DNA from: Micromonospora_G sp044901685 | Lineage (GTDB): Bacteria > Actinomycetota > Actinomycetes > Mycobacteriales > Micromonosporaceae | DNA length: 64,000 bases | Direction of reading: 5' to 3' | Assembly: GCF_044901685.1 (NCBI RefSeq) | Contig: NZ_JBJDPS010000025.1 | Coordinates: 1 to 64,000 of the forward strand | In this document: positions 33,099 through 42,416 of the stretch, one piece after another | How positions within the stretch are numbered: position 1 is the first letter of the stretch | How the letters are laid out: every line of letters starts with the position of its first letter | Notes under the pieces: model-generated | What the model saw: the letters and a program-made list of their open reading frames with translations, nothing else | The model's database searches: none | What the model was told of the DNA's origin: nothing | Position numbers and translations under genes: made by a program

Positions 33099-34214
33099 GT
33101 GCGTATCGACGACCTCTACCCACCGCAGCGGCTGGCCGCCGCGCAACGGGCGACCGCCCGCGCCGGGTTGGACGCCCTGCTCGTCACCCCCGGCTCCGAC
33201 CTGCGCTACCTGACCGGTTACCACGCCCACGCCCAGGAGCGCCTCACCTGCCTGGTGCTGCCCGCGCACGGTGAGCCGACCCTGGTCGTGCCGGCGCTGG
33301 AGCGGCCGGCGGCGGAGGCGTCACCGGCACCGGGCACCGGGGTACGGATCGTCGAGCATGCCGACGGCACCGACCCCTACCCGCTGGTGGTACACGCCCT
33401 CGGCGGCTCGGTGGGTTCGGTCGGGCTGGCCAACCGGATGTGGGCGGAACAGGTCCTCGCCCTCCGGTCCGCGCTGCCCGACACTACCCAGCGGTTGGCC
33501 GGGGAGGTGCTGCGGGAGCTCCGGATGCGCAAGTCGCCGGCCGAGGTGGCGGCGTTGCGCGCGGCCGGCGCCGCGATCGACGCGGTCCACGCCGACATGG
33601 CCAAGTGGTTGCGACCGGGCCGGACCGAAGCCGAGGTCGGCGCCGACATCAGCACCGCGATCCGGGCCGCCGGGCACGCCACCGTGGACTTCGTCATCGT
33701 CGCCTCCGGCCCCAACGGTGCCAGCCCGCACCACGCCACCTCGGACCGCCGGATCGAAGCCGGTGACCCGGTCGTGGTCGACATCGGCGGCACCATGCCC
33801 ACCGGCTACTGCTCCGACGCGACCCGTACCTATGTCGCCGGTGGGCGGGCGCCGGTCGACTTCGTCGACTACTACCGGGTGCTGCACGCCGCGCAGAACG
33901 CCGCGGTCGCGGCCGTCCGTCCGGGCGTACCGGCCGAGGCGGTCGACGCCGCGGCCAGGGACATCATCACCGACGCCGGTTACGGCCCGGCGTTCCTGCA
34001 CCGGACCGGGCACGGCATCGGTCTGGACGGTCACGAGGACCCGTACCTGGTCACCGGCAACGACCGGGCGCTCGAGGCGGGGATGGTGTTCTCCGTCGAG
34101 CCGGGCATCTACCGATCCGGGCGACACGGCGCCCGGATCGAGGACATCGTCGTCTGCGTCGCGGACGGCGTCGAACGACTCAACACCATCCCGACGGAGC
34201 TGGTGCAGCTATGA
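33099..34214 (+). CDS. M24 family metallopeptidase (Xaa-Pro aminopeptidase type)
   Basis: A 371-aa cytosolic aminopeptidase with an N-terminal creatinase-like domain (about 1-140) and a pita-bread catalytic domain. All five metal ligands are visible: Asp228 (VVVDIGG), Asp240 (GYCSDATRTY), His305 (HRTGHGIGLD), Glu334 (FSVEPGIY) and Glu348 (ARIEDIV). It probably cleaves X-Pro dipeptides or peptides. Its stop overlaps the ATG of the acyl-CoA dehydrogenase, so the two are coupled. Confidence 0.93.
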   Translation: MRIDDLYPPQRLAAAQRATARAGLDALLVTPGSDLRYLTGYHAHAQERLTCLVLPAHGEPTLVVPALERPAAEASPAPGTGVRIVEHADGTDPYPLVVHALGGSVGSVGLANRMWAEQVLALRSALPDTTQRLAGEVLRELRMRKSPAEVAALRAAGAAIDAVHADMAKWLRPGRTEAEVGADISTAIRAAGHATVDFVIVASGPNGASPHHATSDRRIEAGDPVVVDIGGTMPTGYCSDATRTYVAGGRAPVDFVDYYRVLHAAQNAAVAAVRPGVPAEAVDAAARDIITDAGYGPAFLHRTGHGIGLDGHEDPYLVTGNDRALEAGMVFSVEPGIYRSGRHGARIEDIVVCVADGVERLNTIPTELVQL

Positions 34215-35350
34215 CGGTCGACCGGATCCTGCCGAACGAAGAGGGCTACGAACTACTCGATCTCGTGACCGAGTTGGCCGACCGCGAACTCGCACCCCGC
34301 GCGGCGGACTTCGAGTCCCGGGGGGAGTTCCCTCGCGAGGTGCTGCGCACCCTGGGCCGCAGCGGGCTGCTCGGCCTGCCCTACCCCCAGGAGTACGGCG
34401 GCGCCGAGCAGCCGTACGAGGTCTACCTGCAGGCGCTGGAGATCCTGGCGAGCCGCTGGCTCGCGGTCGCCGAGGCGGTCAGCGTGCACACCCTCTCCTG
34501 CTACCCGACCGCCGAGTTCGGCAACGAGCAGCAGCGCAAGCTGCTCCCGGACATGATCGGTGGCGAACTGCTCGGGGCGTACTGTCTCTCCGAGCCGCAG
34601 GGCGGCTCCGACGCCGCGTCGCTCGCCACCCGGGCGACCCGCGACGGCGACCACTACCTGGTCACCGGCACCAAGGCGTGGATCACCCACGCCACCACCG
34701 CCGACTTCTACAACGTCTTCTGCCGCACCGGCGGCCCGGGGGCCGCCGGCGTCTCCTGCCTGCTGGCGGCCAGCGGCACCGCCGGCATCGCGCCGCAGCT
34801 TCCCGAGCGGACCATGGGACTGCGCTCCTCGCCTGTCGCCCAGATCGTCTTCGACGACGCCCGGGTGCCGGCCGACCGCCTGATCGGGGAGGAGGGCGCC
34901 GGTTTCCGGATCGCGATGTCCGCCCTGGACTCCGGCCGGCTCGGCATCGCGGCCTGCGCGGTCGGACTGGCCCAGGGGGCACTGGACTACGCGCTGGCGT
35001 ACGCGCGCGAGCGGGAGCAGTTCGGCCGCCCCATCATCGACTTCCAGGGACTCGGGTTCATGCTCGCCGACATGGCGACCCAGGTGTCGGCGGCACGGGC
35101 GCTGACCCTGTCGGCGGCCCGGCTGCGGGACGCCGGTCGGCCGTACCGGATCGAGGCGGCCAAGGCGAAGCTCTTCGCCACCGACACCGCGATGCGGGTG
35201 ACCACCGACGCCGTGCAGGTGCTCGGCGGTGCCGGGTACGTCGCCGACCACCCGGTGGAGCGCTTCTTCCGGGAGGCGAAGGTGTTGCAGATCGTCGAGG
35301 GCACGAACCAGATCCAGCGGATGGTCATCGCCCGCTCGTTCGCCCGCTGA
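34211..35350 (+). CDS. Acyl-CoA dehydrogenase
   Basis: A 379-aa FAD enzyme that oxidises acyl-CoA to enoyl-CoA. The order is an N-terminal helical domain, a beta domain with YCLSEPQGGSDAASL and TKAWITHA, and a C-terminal helical domain. The last contains YARERxQFGRPI-like YAREREQFGRPI, VLGGAGYVADHPVERFFREAK and the terminal VEGTNQIQRMVI. It starts by ATGA overlap with the M24 peptidase. Chain-length preference cannot be read by eye. A perfect hairpin terminator follows. Confidence 0.95.
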   Translation: MTVDRILPNEEGYELLDLVTELADRELAPRAADFESRGEFPREVLRTLGRSGLLGLPYPQEYGGAEQPYEVYLQALEILASRWLAVAEAVSVHTLSCYPTAEFGNEQQRKLLPDMIGGELLGAYCLSEPQGGSDAASLATRATRDGDHYLVTGTKAWITHATTADFYNVFCRTGGPGAAGVSCLLAASGTAGIAPQLPERTMGLRSSPVAQIVFDDARVPADRLIGEEGAGFRIAMSALDSGRLGIAACAVGLAQGALDYALAYAREREQFGRPIIDFQGLGFMLADMATQVSAARALTLSAARLRDAGRPYRIEAAKAKLFATDTAMRVTTDAVQVLGGAGYVADHPVERFFREAKVLQIVEGTNQIQRMVIARSFAR

Positions 35351-35384
35351 CCGTGCCGGTGTAGACCGGCCGTCGAGCGCGACG

Positions 35385-35413
35385 GTGGCCGGGTCACCCG
35401 GTGACCCGGCCAC
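35385..35413. terminator. Perfect palindromic terminator between convergent genes
   Basis: GTGGCCGGGTCACC (35385-35398) and GGTGACCCGGCCAC (35400-35413) are exact complements with one base between, located between the acyl-CoA dehydrogenase stop and the end of the opposing secreted protein. It should terminate both transcripts. Confidence 0.8.
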
Positions 35414-35445
35414 TCGTCACGGGACGGACCGTCCCGGAGTGCTGC

Positions 35446-36054
35446 TCAGGACAGGCGCTGGAACAGCGAGAAGGGGAAGACGAAGGCGGGGTTGAAGGAG
35501 AGGCCGAGCAGGTGCCGGTACCGCTGGCAGGTGCCGGGCTGCGCCGGGTCCGGGCAGAAGGTCACGTTCAGGTCGGAGTACGCGTCCACCTCGTTGGCGT
35601 TGATCCGCACGATCCGGTCCTGCTCGGAGAAGGACACGGTCAGCCGGGAGTCCGGCTGGTCGCCGGGGTAGGTCACGTTGGAGCCGGCGTCGTACACCAC
35701 GATCTGGTCGGGGAAGAGGCAGACGCTCGCCTCGAAGTGGAAGTCGTACATCAGGCTGCCCTGGGCGGTCTCGTAGACCTGCTCCAGCACCTCTTCGTAG
35801 TAGCACGGGGTGTTCGGCGGGAAGACGGCCGGCGGGGTGATCGGGACCGCGTTGGTCCTGATGTCGGTGGCACGGTGACCCGACGCGGGCGACGAGGTGG
35901 TGGTCCGCAGGATGCCGTCGCCGATGCAGACCGGTTTGCAGTCCTGCGGTTCGCCGGCCGCCGACGCGGCCACGGCCGGCACGGTGACGGCCGTCGCGAC
36001 CAGGGCCAGGGACATGCCGACCGACACGACCAGACGCTTGAGACGTACGGACAT
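35446..36054 (-). CDS. Secreted protein of unknown function
   Basis: A 202-aa protein with a Sec signal peptide (SVRLKRLVVS..., hydrophobic core about 9-28, cleavage after ASA near residue 33). The mature part has six cysteines (CKPVC, CYYEE, VCLFP, FCPDP, TCQRY), suggesting disulfides, and is rich in Asp, Pro and aromatic residues. ATG 36054 has a GGGAGG ribosome site; the frame open to 36216 is leader. No known family is recognised. It is divergent from the STAND regulator gene. Confidence 0.8.
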   Translation of the reverse strand: MSVRLKRLVVSVGMSLALVATAVTVPAVAASAAGEPQDCKPVCIGDGILRTTTSSPASGHRATDIRTNAVPITPPAVFPPNTPCYYEEVLEQVYETAQGSLMYDFHFEASVCLFPDQIVVYDAGSNVTYPGDQPDSRLTVSFSEQDRIVRINANEVDAYSDLNVTFCPDPAQPGTCQRYRHLLGLSFNPAFVFPFSLFQRLS

Positions 36055-36296
36055 ACGACCTCCCACTGCTTCGAACTGGTACGGACAGGAGACGGCTCCC
36101 GAACCCCGGCGGGTCACCCGCTCACGCGTGATCCCGGCTACCCACCGAGCGGTGCCGCAAAGATGATGGCCGATGGATCGACGTGTCTGGCCCGGATTCC
36201 GTACATCGCCGTACACTGACGAACGTCTGTTGGTCGGGACGTGCGGCAGCCCGCACGCCGCCGGTCGACAGGGGGCGTCGGACGTGGAGGGCGGCG

Positions 36297-38651
36297 ATGG
36301 CCGACAACCCGGACCAGCGGGTCATCTCCCCGGCGCTGAACACCGCCAACGCGCAGACGACCAACGACCTGGCCGGGCTGTTGCGGGCGCTGCGGCGCAG
36401 GCACGCACGGCACCGGTTGGGCGGCGAGCTGACCTACCGGGAGCTGGCCGCCCGTACCGGCTGGTCGCACACGGCCATCGCCGAGTACCTCACCGGAAAG
36501 ACCCTGCCGCCCACCGACCGCCTCGACGCCCTGGTGAGACTTCTCGGCGCCACCGCGACCGAGCAGGGCGCGTTGGCCACCGCCCGGGACCGGATCGACG
36601 AGAACCGCCGCCGCGCGCCACGTCCCGCCGACCGGTTGGTGCCCCGGCAACTACCCGCGGACGTGGTCACCTTCGTCGGTCGCGACAACCAGTTGGCCCG
36701 TCTCGACCTGCTCCTGGACGGCTCCTCGGCGACACCGTCCACCGCCGTGGTGATCGCCGCGATCTCGGGGACGGCCGGGGTCGGCAAGACCGCCCTGGCC
36801 GTGCACTGGGCCCACCGGGTCGCCGACCGGTTCGACGACGGGCAGCTCTACGTCAACCTGCGCGGCTTCGACCCGCGCGGGCAGGCACTGACCCCGGCGA
36901 AGGCGCTGCGCGGTTTCCTGGACGCGCTCGGTGTGCCGGCCGAACGAATCCCCGCCGACCTGGACGCCCAGGCCGCCCTCTACCGCAGCCTGCTGGCCGA
37001 CCAACGGGTCCTGATCGTGCTGGACAACGCCCGCGACGCCGAACAGGTCCGTCCGCTGTTGCCCGGCACCCCCACCGCCCTGGTGGTGGTGACCAGCCGC
37101 GACCAACTCACCTCCCTGGTCAGCGCCGACGGCGCGCACCCGCTCGGGCTCGGTCTGCTCACCGACGACGAGGCCCGCGAACTGCTCGCCCGCCGGTTCG
37201 GCGCCGACCGGGTCGCCGCCGAACCGGACGCGGTCGAGGCGATCGTCGCCGCCTGCGCCCGCCTCCCGCTCGCGTTGACCATCGCCGCCGCCCGCGCCCT
37301 GCAGTCCGGCTTCCCGCTGGCCACGCTCGCCACCGAGCTCGGTACGGCCGGCGAGCGGCTGGGCGCGCTGGACGCGGGCGACGCGGTCAGCGAGGTCCGG
37401 GCGGTCTTCTCCTGGTCGTACGCCGCGCTCACCCCTGCGGCCGCCCGGCTGTTCCGGCTGCTCGGACTGCACCCCGGGCCGGACGTGACGGTGGCCGCCG
37501 TGGCCAGCGTCGCGGCCGAGACCACCGTCGAAGCGCGTCGGTCGCTGGCCGAGCTGGCCCGCGCCAACCTGTTCGTCGAGCACCAGCCGGGCCGGTTCAC
37601 CTGCCACGACCTGCTGCGCGCCTACGCCGCCGAGCGCTGCCACCGTACCGAGCCCGAACAGCACCGGCGTGCCGCCACCATCCGGTTGCTCGACCACTAC
37701 ACCCACACCGCACACGCCGCCGACCTGCTGCTGCGTCCGCACGGCGACCCGGTGGGCCAGCTCCTGGCCCCGCCGGCGGCCGGCGCGGTCCCCGAGCGTC
37801 CTGTCGGCCACGGGGAGGCGATGGCCTGGCTGACCGCCGAGCACCCGGTCCTGCTCGCCGCCCTCCGTCAGGCCGCCGACGCCGGCTTCGACGCGCACAC
37901 CTGGGAGCTGGCGCGGGCACTCGACACGTTCCTCGACCGTCAGGGGCACCGGCACGACCGGGTCGAAACCTGCCGCGCCGCCCTGAACGCCGCGCAGCGC
38001 CTCGGGAATCCGACGGCGGAGGCCGTGGCGTACCGCTATCTGGCCGGTGCGAGCACCGTACTGGGCCGCTACCCGGACGCGCATGCCCACCTCGGCCAAG
38101 CCCTCGACCTCTACGTTCGACTGGGCGACCGGGAGGGCCAGGCGCGTACCCACCAGAACCTGGCCTCGCTCTGGGATCGGCAGGGTGACCCGGCGGCCGC
38201 TCTCGACCATTCCCGGCAGACCCTTGCGCTGTCCGAGGAGACCGGTCACCGCAGGGGGCAGGCGGACGCGCTCAACGCGGTCGGCTGGTGCCACGCCCAA
38301 CTCGGCGAGCACGCCGAGGCGCTCGCCTACTGCCAGCGGGCGCTCACCCTGCTCCAGCAGCTCGGCGACCGGGCCGGGGAGGCCGCCACCTGGGACAGCC
38401 TCGGCTACGCGTACCACCATCTCGGTGACCACGCCCAGGCCGCGCGGTGCTACGAACAAGCCCTCGACCTCATCCGGGACCTGGGCGAGCGCTACAACGA
38501 GGCCGAGACCCTCAGCCGGCTCGGCGACACCCACGAGGCGGTCGGCGACGCCGCCGCGGCCTCTTCCGTCTGGCGGCAGGCCCTGGACATTCTCGACGAC
38601 CTGCACCACCCCGACGCCGCCACGGTCCGGGCGCGGCTGAGCAACGGCTGA
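36297..38651 (+). CDS. XRE-HTH / NB-ARC / TPR STAND regulator
   Basis: A 784-aa signal-transduction ATPase. An N-terminal XRE helix-turn-helix (about 24-85, LTYRELAARTGWSHTAIAEYL) is followed by an NB-ARC module with Walker A GTAGVGKT (158-165), Walker B VLIVLDN (238-244) and the GLPL-like RLPLAL. A winged-helix region follows, then about six TPRs (about 580-784) such as GEHAEALAYCQRAL. Proteins of this layout (AfsR/SARP-like relatives) switch on ATP binding after ligand or partner sensing. ATG 36297 has a GTGGAGGGCGG ribosome site. The target genes are unknown; neighbours are accessory. Confidence 0.9.
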   Translation: MADNPDQRVISPALNTANAQTTNDLAGLLRALRRRHARHRLGGELTYRELAARTGWSHTAIAEYLTGKTLPPTDRLDALVRLLGATATEQGALATARDRIDENRRRAPRPADRLVPRQLPADVVTFVGRDNQLARLDLLLDGSSATPSTAVVIAAISGTAGVGKTALAVHWAHRVADRFDDGQLYVNLRGFDPRGQALTPAKALRGFLDALGVPAERIPADLDAQAALYRSLLADQRVLIVLDNARDAEQVRPLLPGTPTALVVVTSRDQLTSLVSADGAHPLGLGLLTDDEARELLARRFGADRVAAEPDAVEAIVAACARLPLALTIAAARALQSGFPLATLATELGTAGERLGALDAGDAVSEVRAVFSWSYAALTPAAARLFRLLGLHPGPDVTVAAVASVAAETTVEARRSLAELARANLFVEHQPGRFTCHDLLRAYAAERCHRTEPEQHRRAATIRLLDHYTHTAHAADLLLRPHGDPVGQLLAPPAAGAVPERPVGHGEAMAWLTAEHPVLLAALRQAADAGFDAHTWELARALDTFLDRQGHRHDRVETCRAALNAAQRLGNPTAEAVAYRYLAGASTVLGRYPDAHAHLGQALDLYVRLGDREGQARTHQNLASLWDRQGDPAAALDHSRQTLALSEETGHRRGQADALNAVGWCHAQLGEHAEALAYCQRALTLLQQLGDRAGEAATWDSLGYAYHHLGDHAQAARCYEQALDLIRDLGERYNEAETLSRLGDTHEAVGDAAAASSVWRQALDILDDLHHPDAATVRARLSNG

Positions 38652-38835
38652 CACCGCCCAGCGCCTGCCGTCTGCGGCATCGGTCGGGCCGGCGGTGGCT
38701 ACGCTCGCGCGGGTCCCGGTGAAACGTGAGAAATTGTTACGCGGGTCAGGTGTTTGACCATCGGTCGGCCAAGCGGCCGCGCCCGCGCTGTCCGCCGTGA
38801 TACGAATGTGACAGGACCGGCGAGACGGATGACCT

Positions 38836-41148
38836 GTGGCGGAAGCAGGAATAGAACGGCTTTTGCTCAAGCCGAAACGGCCACACGAGATCTCCTTCCT
38901 CGAACTGTTCTTCGATCTGGCCATCATCTTCGCGCTCATCCAGCTCTCGCAGCGTCTGCTGGGTGACTTCGACGGCACGAACAGCGCGCAGACGCTGGTC
39001 CTGGTGGCGGCGATCTGGTGGCTCTGGGTGGCGGCGGTCCGCACGGCGGACTGGTTCAACCCGGGCGCGCCATTCGTCCAGGGAGTCATCACGATGGTGA
39101 TGTTCGGGGGACTGGTGGCGGCCGCCGCCGTACCCCGGGCATTCGGCGAACACGGCCTCGTCTTCGCGGGCGCGTACGTCACGTCGCACGTCGGGCGGCA
39201 CCTGGCGATCTTCCGCGCCCTACGGGGCCATCCGTTGCAGGCACGTTCGCTACGGGCCATCGTCTGGTTCAGCGCGGCCGGGGTGCTGTGGATCATCGGT
39301 GCGTTCCTGCCCGCCACACCACGGCTGGTGCTCTGGTCGGTGGCGATCGTCGTGGACTACGCCGGCGTCCCGATCGGCTGGCCGGTGCCGGGGCTGGGCC
39401 GGGTGAGCAACGTACACATGCCGGTGCGCGGCAGTCATCTCGCCGAACGGCACCGGCAGGTCTTCATCGTCGGCCTGGGGGAACTCATCCTGGCCAGCGG
39501 CCTCACCCTCAGCCAGGACGGAACCGACCTGGTCCGGACGGTAGCCTTCCTGCTCGCCTTCGCCATCGCCGTGCTGATGTTGTGGGGCTATCTGCTGCCG
39601 CACGGACTCGACCTCGAAGGTGTGCTCGATCGGCGCCCGCCCCCGGTCGCGATCCTCTGTTCCTACGCGCACGGGCTCATGATCGCGGGCATCGTCGTCA
39701 CGGCGATGGCCGACGACCTCCTGATCGGGAAGCCACTCGGGGAGACCGAACCCGGATGGGTGGTGGCGATGATCGCCGGCCCTGTTCTCTATCTCGCCGG
39801 ACGCGCGTTCTTCGTGGCGGTGGTGTTCCAGCACCGGATCTGGCGGGCACCGGTGGGAATGGCGATCCTGGCGGCACTGCTCCCGGTCCTGCTCGACATG
39901 CCCCTGCTGGCGGTGGCGGGTGTGGTCACCGCCGTGCTGCTCGGCATCGTCCTCAGCGGCAACATCGGGGAGTCGTCGACACGCCGCCTGGGCAGCCTGT
40001 CGGAGCGACTGCTGCGCAAGCGGGAACACCCCGAGGTGATCTCCTTCTACGAACTGTTCTTCGACCTGGCGCTGATCTTCGCGCTGGTCCGGCTGTCGCA
40101 GCGGCTACTGAACGACCTCAGCCTGATCAACGTGGCGCAGACGCTGGTGCTCCTCGCCGCGATCTGGTGGATCTGGGTCGCGACCGCCTGGTCGACGGAC
40201 TGGTTCAACAGCGACGAGCCGTACCTGCAACGTCTCGTACTCGGCATCATGTTCGCCGGTCTGCTGATGGCCGCCGCCGTCCCCGGCGCCTACGACGACA
40301 ACGGCCTCCTCTTCGCCGGTGCGTACGTCGCCATCCACCTCGGCCGGGGGCTGCTGATCGTGCCCGCCCTCCGGGGAAGCCCGTTGCAGATGCGATCGGC
40401 GCGGGTCCTCATCTGGTTCGCCGTCTCGGCCGTCCCCTGGCTGGTGGGGGCCTTCCTGCCCGCCGGACCCCGAATGCTGCTGTGGGCGGTGGCGATCGCC
40501 CTGGACGGTGTGATCGCCTTCCTGGGCTGGCCGCTGCCGAAACTCGGTTCGGTGCCGCACTCGCAGTTGCGGGTGGTCGGCGCGCACATCGCGGAGCGCT
40601 ACCGGCAGATCTACATCGTCGCCCTCGGCGTGCCGATCATCGTCACCGGGCTGACCTACAGCGACTCGGGCTTCGACTACGCCCGTACGTCCGCCTTCGT
40701 CATCACCTCGGTCAGCACCCTCCTGCTGCTGTGGGTCTACGTCCTGCCGTTCGGGCGGAACCTCGGGACCCTGGTCGACAACAACGCACCACGGGCCGCG
40801 GTCGTCACCGCCTACACCCACGGCATCCTGGTCGCGGCGGTGGTCGCCATCGCGGTCGGTGACGCGATGCTCATCGAGCAACCGCTCGACGGCAACCGCA
40901 TGGCACCGTCGCTCGTCCTCATCGGCGGGATCGCGCTGCACATCGTGGGGCGGTCAATGCTGACCGTCGAGTTCGGCGTACGTCGACCATGGCGCTCGGT
41001 CGCCGCCCTGCTGGTGCTGATCGGCATCGCGCCCGGCCTGCTCCTGGCGCCACCCCTGGTCATGGCCGTCGTCGTCAACCTCGTGCTGCTCTTCGTCGTC
41101 CTCGTCTACCGGAGCATCAAGCCACGCGGATCCCCCGCGCCGACCTGA
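38836..41148 (+). CDS. Double-length LtrA (low temperature requirement A) membrane protein
   Basis: A 770-aa protein made of two homologous LtrA units, about 1-385 and 386-770. Each repeats the same landmarks: EISFLELFFDLAIIFALIQLSQ against EVISFYELFFDLALIFALVRLS (shown in part), then AAIWWLWVA against AAIWWIWVA, and HLAERHRQ against HIAERYRQ. About ten to twelve transmembrane segments per half are expected. LtrA proteins are usually near 390 aa, so this is an internal duplication and fusion. The function of LtrA is poorly known (originally growth at low temperature in Listeria). The start is GTG 38836. Confidence 0.88.
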   Translation: MAEAGIERLLLKPKRPHEISFLELFFDLAIIFALIQLSQRLLGDFDGTNSAQTLVLVAAIWWLWVAAVRTADWFNPGAPFVQGVITMVMFGGLVAAAAVPRAFGEHGLVFAGAYVTSHVGRHLAIFRALRGHPLQARSLRAIVWFSAAGVLWIIGAFLPATPRLVLWSVAIVVDYAGVPIGWPVPGLGRVSNVHMPVRGSHLAERHRQVFIVGLGELILASGLTLSQDGTDLVRTVAFLLAFAIAVLMLWGYLLPHGLDLEGVLDRRPPPVAILCSYAHGLMIAGIVVTAMADDLLIGKPLGETEPGWVVAMIAGPVLYLAGRAFFVAVVFQHRIWRAPVGMAILAALLPVLLDMPLLAVAGVVTAVLLGIVLSGNIGESSTRRLGSLSERLLRKREHPEVISFYELFFDLALIFALVRLSQRLLNDLSLINVAQTLVLLAAIWWIWVATAWSTDWFNSDEPYLQRLVLGIMFAGLLMAAAVPGAYDDNGLLFAGAYVAIHLGRGLLIVPALRGSPLQMRSARVLIWFAVSAVPWLVGAFLPAGPRMLLWAVAIALDGVIAFLGWPLPKLGSVPHSQLRVVGAHIAERYRQIYIVALGVPIIVTGLTYSDSGFDYARTSAFVITSVSTLLLLWVYVLPFGRNLGTLVDNNAPRAAVVTAYTHGILVAAVVAIAVGDAMLIEQPLDGNRMAPSLVLIGGIALHIVGRSMLTVEFGVRRPWRSVAALLVLIGIAPGLLLAPPLVMAVVVNLVLLFVVLVYRSIKPRGSPAPT

Positions 41149-41248
41149 CGGGTTGTCGGACCGGGCCGTCACCCGGTCGGGCACGCGTTCGGGATTCCGG
41201 TCCGGACGTCCGTCGTCCCCACTAACGTCCTCGCCGGAAGGAGCTACC

Positions 41249-42235
41249 GTGTCCAATCATTTCAGCGCCGACAATCTCGGATTTCCCGGCGACGACCGTC
41301 GATTCGAACTCACCGACCTGTACGTCTTCACCTCGCAGGAGGATCCCGGCAAGACGGTGTTGATCATCGACTCGAATCCGACCACCGCCCCGCCCCCGAT
41401 CCCGGCGCCGACCACCGGTCCGGAGTTCCACCCGGACGCGGTGCACCGGATCAATATCGACACTGACGGCGACGCGGTCGCCGACATCGCGTTCACGTTC
41501 ACCTTCTCCGGGTACGAGAACGGCCGCCAGACCGTGACCGCCTGGTACGCCACCGGAGCCGAGGCCCGGCGGCCCGAGCCGGCCGGACGGGTGCTCGCCG
41601 AGTCCATCCAGGTCAGCTTCGACGGCGCGGACCAGCCCGTCCTGGTTGACGATCCGGGGCCGATCCGGCTCTTCGCCGGGCTGCGCAGCGACCCGTTCTT
41701 CGCCGATGTCGAGGGTGCCCTGCACGGGATGGAGTGGACCGGGCACGACGACTTCGCCGGCAACAACGTCGACTGCATCGTGCTGGAGGTACCCACCGAC
41801 CTGCTCGGCCCCGGACCGGTCGTCGGGGTGTGGGCCTCGATCAGCCGGCGCCGCGACGGCAAACTGGAGCAACTGGACCGGGGCGGGAACCCGACCATCA
41901 ACCCGTTCATCAACCCCGACGGCCAGAAGGACCTGTACAACTCCCGGCAACCCGCCGACGACGTGACCAACTATCTGGGCCCCTGGTCCCAGATGCTGGA
42001 GAAGGGCGGTTACTCACCGAAGGAGGCCAAGGAGACCGCCATGCAGGTGTTGCCCGACGTCCTCGTCTACGACCGCACCAAGCCGGTCGCCTACCCCAAC
42101 GGACGCAAGCTCGTCGACGACGTCTTCAGCTATCGCTTCGGCTGGCTGACCCACGGCAAGGTCCCGCCGACCGGACTCCAGCCGCACGACGACATGTTGC
42201 CGCGCTTTCCCTACCTCGGCCCGCCCAACCCCTGA
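41249..42235 (+). CDS. DUF4331 family protein
   Basis: A 328-aa protein of the DUF4331 family: the N-terminus VSNHFSADNLGFPGDDRRFELTD is followed by the typical DLYVFTS, then HPDAVHRINIDTDGDAVADIAF, which looks like a calcium-binding Asp-rich loop. The later FAGLRSDPFFAD and NINPFINP-like NPTINPFINPDGQ are family features. There is no clear signal peptide. The start GTG 41249 has a GGAAGGAG ribosome site. Function unknown. Confidence 0.88.
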   Translation: MSNHFSADNLGFPGDDRRFELTDLYVFTSQEDPGKTVLIIDSNPTTAPPPIPAPTTGPEFHPDAVHRINIDTDGDAVADIAFTFTFSGYENGRQTVTAWYATGAEARRPEPAGRVLAESIQVSFDGADQPVLVDDPGPIRLFAGLRSDPFFADVEGALHGMEWTGHDDFAGNNVDCIVLEVPTDLLGPGPVVGVWASISRRRDGKLEQLDRGGNPTINPFINPDGQKDLYNSRQPADDVTNYLGPWSQMLEKGGYSPKEAKETAMQVLPDVLVYDRTKPVAYPNGRKLVDDVFSYRFGWLTHGKVPPTGLQPHDDMLPRFPYLGPPNP

Positions 42236-42416
42236 CCGGCGGCATCGGGGCGGAGCCGGGCCGGGCGCGCGGGGACATCCTCACCGCACCGCCCGAACAG
42301 CGGACACTCGCTGACCGCTTCGGCTGCGATCCTGGGTGCGTGCCGATCGACGACAGCCACCACCGCGACCACGCCACACGAGCAGCCGGCCGAGGCCCGG
42401 CTCGCGGGAGGGGCCG

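Noticed and set aside
36651..39317. 888-codon minus-strand frame across the STAND and LtrA genes
   Set aside because: It spans two genes in antisense and its composition is not protein-like.
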